From Bacillota bacterium (GTDB taxonomy: Bacteria; Bacillota_E; JAJZYS01; JAILZS01): a DNA stretch of 7,374 nucleotides. Position 1 is the first letter of the stretch. Each line of letters starts with the position of its first letter. Both the position numbers and the translations under genes were made by a program. The stretch spans positions 1 through 7,374 of the forward strand of contig JAKASY010000085.1 of assembly GCA_021817625.1 (NCBI GenBank). Reading direction: 5' to 3'. Positions 6,552-7,374 of this stretch are shown here, one piece after another. The notes beneath the pieces are model-generated. The model was not told where the DNA came from, searched no databases, and was given only the letters and a program-made list of their open reading frames with translations.

Positions 6552-6560
6552 ATTATAGCA
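6552..6560 (-). promoter_or_regulatory. Extended -10 promoter of the PBP gene
   Basis: The minus strand reads TGCTATAAT: a perfect TATAAT hexamer (6557 to 6552) with the TGn extension. This is striking in such GC-rich DNA. No good -35 is seen at 17-18 bp, which fits an extended -10 promoter. Transcription would begin near 6545, giving a leader of about 33 nt that contains the SD. Confidence 0.7.
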
Positions 6561-6586
6561 ATGCGCCGGCGACCGCCCTGGAACCC

Positions 6587-6599
6587 GTGCGTGACGCAC
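6587..6599. promoter_or_regulatory. Candidate operator dyad upstream of the PBP promoter
   Basis: GTGCGT-G-ACGCAC is a perfect 6-1-6 dyad centred at 6593, about 48 bp upstream of the predicted PBP transcription start. That is a usual position for an activator or regulator site. The cognate regulator is unknown. Confidence 0.35.
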
Positions 6600-6624
6600 C
6601 TTCTCATTCGACCCGCTCCGCCCT

Positions 6625-6653
6625 GCTGTGGCCGCCGCACGCCGGGCCACAGC
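6625..6653. repeat. Inverted repeat in the divergent intergenic region
   Basis: GCTGTGGCC at 6625-6633 pairs perfectly with GGCCACAGC at 6645-6653 around an 11-nt loop. A T-G wobble and a C-G pair extend the stem outward by two. It lies between the two predicted divergent promoters, upstream of both, so it is more likely a protein-binding dyad than a terminator. Confidence 0.55.
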
Positions 6654-6690
6654 GGACCCTCGCGCGGCCGACGCCGCGGTCGCGGCGGGC

Positions 6691-6722
6691 GGGCGCGCGC
6701 GCCTTTCCGGCCGGGCGCGCCC
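6691..6722. repeat. GC-only inverted repeat overlapping the tyrS promoter
   Basis: GGGCGCGC (6691-6698) and GCGCGCCC (6715-6722) flank the predicted -35 of tyrS. This could be an operator, but GC-only 8-mers are common in this DNA. Confidence 0.2.
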
Positions 6723-6733
6723 TGTGGTAGCAT
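6705..6733 (+). promoter_or_regulatory. Predicted promoter of tyrS, giving a leaderless or near-leaderless mRNA
   Basis: TGGTAGCAT (6725-6733) is an extended -10 element with TAGCAT as hexamer. A weak -35, TTCCGG, lies at 6705-6710 with a 17-bp spacer. The expected start of transcription, about 6739-6742, coincides with the ATG at 6742. No Shine-Dalgarno is present before that ATG, which agrees with a leaderless transcript. Confidence 0.5.
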
Positions 6734-6741
6734 TGCAAACT

Positions 6742-7374
6742 ATGGAAGAGACTGCGCGCGCTGCCTCCTCTCCGCTCGCCATCCTGCGCTCGGGCACCGT
6801 CGAGATCCTCCAAGAGGAGGAGCTGGCCGAGCGCCTGGAGGCCTCGCAGGCGCGCGGCGTGCCGCTCAAGGTGAAGCTCGGCGTGGACCCGAGCCGGCCC
6901 GACCTGCACATCGGGCACGGCGTCGTCCTGCGCAAGCTGCGGCAGTTCCAGGACCTGGGCCACCAGGTGGTGCTGGTCATTGGCGACTTCACCGGTCGGG
7001 TTGGCGACCCGTCGGGCCGGACCAGTGCCCGTCCGCAGCTGAGCGAGGAGGAGGTGGACCATAACGCCGCCACCTACCTCGCCCAGGTTGGCCGCGTCCT
7101 CGACCCCGAGAGGACCGAGATCCGGCGCAACAGCGAGTGGCTGACGCCGCTGGACCTGGGCCGACTGATCCGCCTCATGAGTACCTTCACGGTGGCCCGC
7201 ATGCTCGAGCGCGAGGACTTCGCGCGCCGCTTCCAGGACGAGCGGCCGATCCACCTGCACGAGTTCGCCTATCCCCTCATGCAGGGCTACGACTCCGTCG
7301 CCCTGAACTCCGACGTGGAGCTCGGCGGCATGGACCAGAAGTTCAACCTCATCGCTGCCCGCCACGTGCAGCGC
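6742..7374 (+). CDS. tyrS: Tyrosyl-tRNA synthetase, N-terminal part (3' truncated by window end)
   Basis: ATG at 6742; the frame runs to the right edge (211 codons of a protein usually near 400-420). TyrS is a class I synthetase that activates tyrosine with ATP and charges tRNA-Tyr. Visible signature: [16 protein letters not shown] (residues 45-60) with the HIGH motif at 56-59, [13 protein letters not shown] (81-93), Y177-P-L-M-Q181-x-x-D184 forming the tyrosine pocket, and [10 protein letters not shown] (194-203), where Met197 stands in place of the more usual Thr. The KMSKS motif and the S4 tRNA-binding domain would lie beyond the window. This start gives a normal N-terminal length; in-frame TTG (6733) and GTG (6724) have no better ribosome site. 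No T-box leader is seen upstream. It is transcribed divergently from the PBP gene. Confidence 0.96.
   Translation, partial: MEETARAASSPLAILRSGTVEILQEEELAERLEASQARGVPLKVKLGVDPSRPDLHIGHGVVLRKLRQFQDLGHQVVLVIGDFTGRVGDPSGRTSARPQLSEEEVDHNAATYLAQVGRVLDPERTEIRRNSEWLTPLDLGRLIRLMSTFTVARMLEREDFARRFQDERPIHLHEFAYPLMQGYDSVALNSDVELGGMDQKFNLIAARHVQR

Noticed and set aside
4452..7064. Plus-strand open frame of about 870 codons opposite the PBP gene
   Set aside because: It is antisense to a well-supported PBP, its translation is Arg/Gly/His/Val-rich without domains, and it runs through the divergent promoters into an out-of-frame tyrS. It is a by-product of few stop codons in GC-rich DNA.
6513..7073. N-terminal extension of the PBP frame to 7073
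   Set aside because: It would overlap tyrS antisense and bypass the promoter at 6552-6560. The SD at 6520-6526 and the membrane anchor fit a start at 6512.

Overview
This is a very GC-rich bacterial window in which TTG, GTG and ATG start codons are mixed and Shine-Dalgarno (SD) sites are strong where present. The gene content (MutS2, a bifunctional class A penicillin-binding protein, a TyrS with a K-L-G-x-D-P / HIGH core, and a GlmS piece) and the start usage suggest a high-GC, deep-branching Gram-positive-type lineage, such as the thermophilic high-GC Bacillota (Symbiobacterium, Thermaerobacter or Sulfobacillus-like). A Chloroflexota-like organism is also possible. The assignment is an inference and is weak at genus level.

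Layout. (1) Positions 1-1155, plus strand, open at the left edge: a reading frame that starts as the glutaminase domain of GlmS (SETDTEV motif) and changes in frame, around 199-222, into the C-terminal third of MutS2 (coiled coil, KOW-like domain, Smr nuclease domain). It is either a real fusion or deletion, or an assembly chimera. (2) Positions 1218-1313, plus strand: a 31-residue open frame with nine cysteines, a textbook SD and a strong hairpin terminator just downstream. It looks like an unannotated metallothionein-like peptide. (3) Positions 1328-1364: a perfect 17-bp-stem hairpin between convergent genes. (4) Positions 1405-3759, minus strand: an exported protein of about 784 residues with beta-propeller-like and Ig/Fn3-like segments. 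(5) Positions 3915-6512, minus strand: an 865-residue class A penicillin-binding protein whose C-terminal tail is a Gly-Asn linker plus a cupredoxin-like domain lacking copper ligands. (6) Positions 6513-6741: a divergent control region with an extended -10 promoter for the PBP, dyads, and a probable leaderless promoter for tyrS. (7) Positions 6742-7374, plus strand, open at the right edge: the N-terminal 211 codons of tyrosyl-tRNA synthetase.

How the parts relate. The PBP and the exported propeller protein lie in the same orientation, 155 bp apart, and may form a cell-envelope transcription unit running towards the 1328-1364 terminator. The mutS2-like frame and the Cys-rich peptide run towards the same hairpin from the other side. 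tyrS diverges from the PBP gene. The items most worth following up are the Cys-rich peptide, the GlmS/MutS2 junction and the cupredoxin-like PBP tail. Any link between a metal-binding peptide and the cupredoxin-like tail is speculation.
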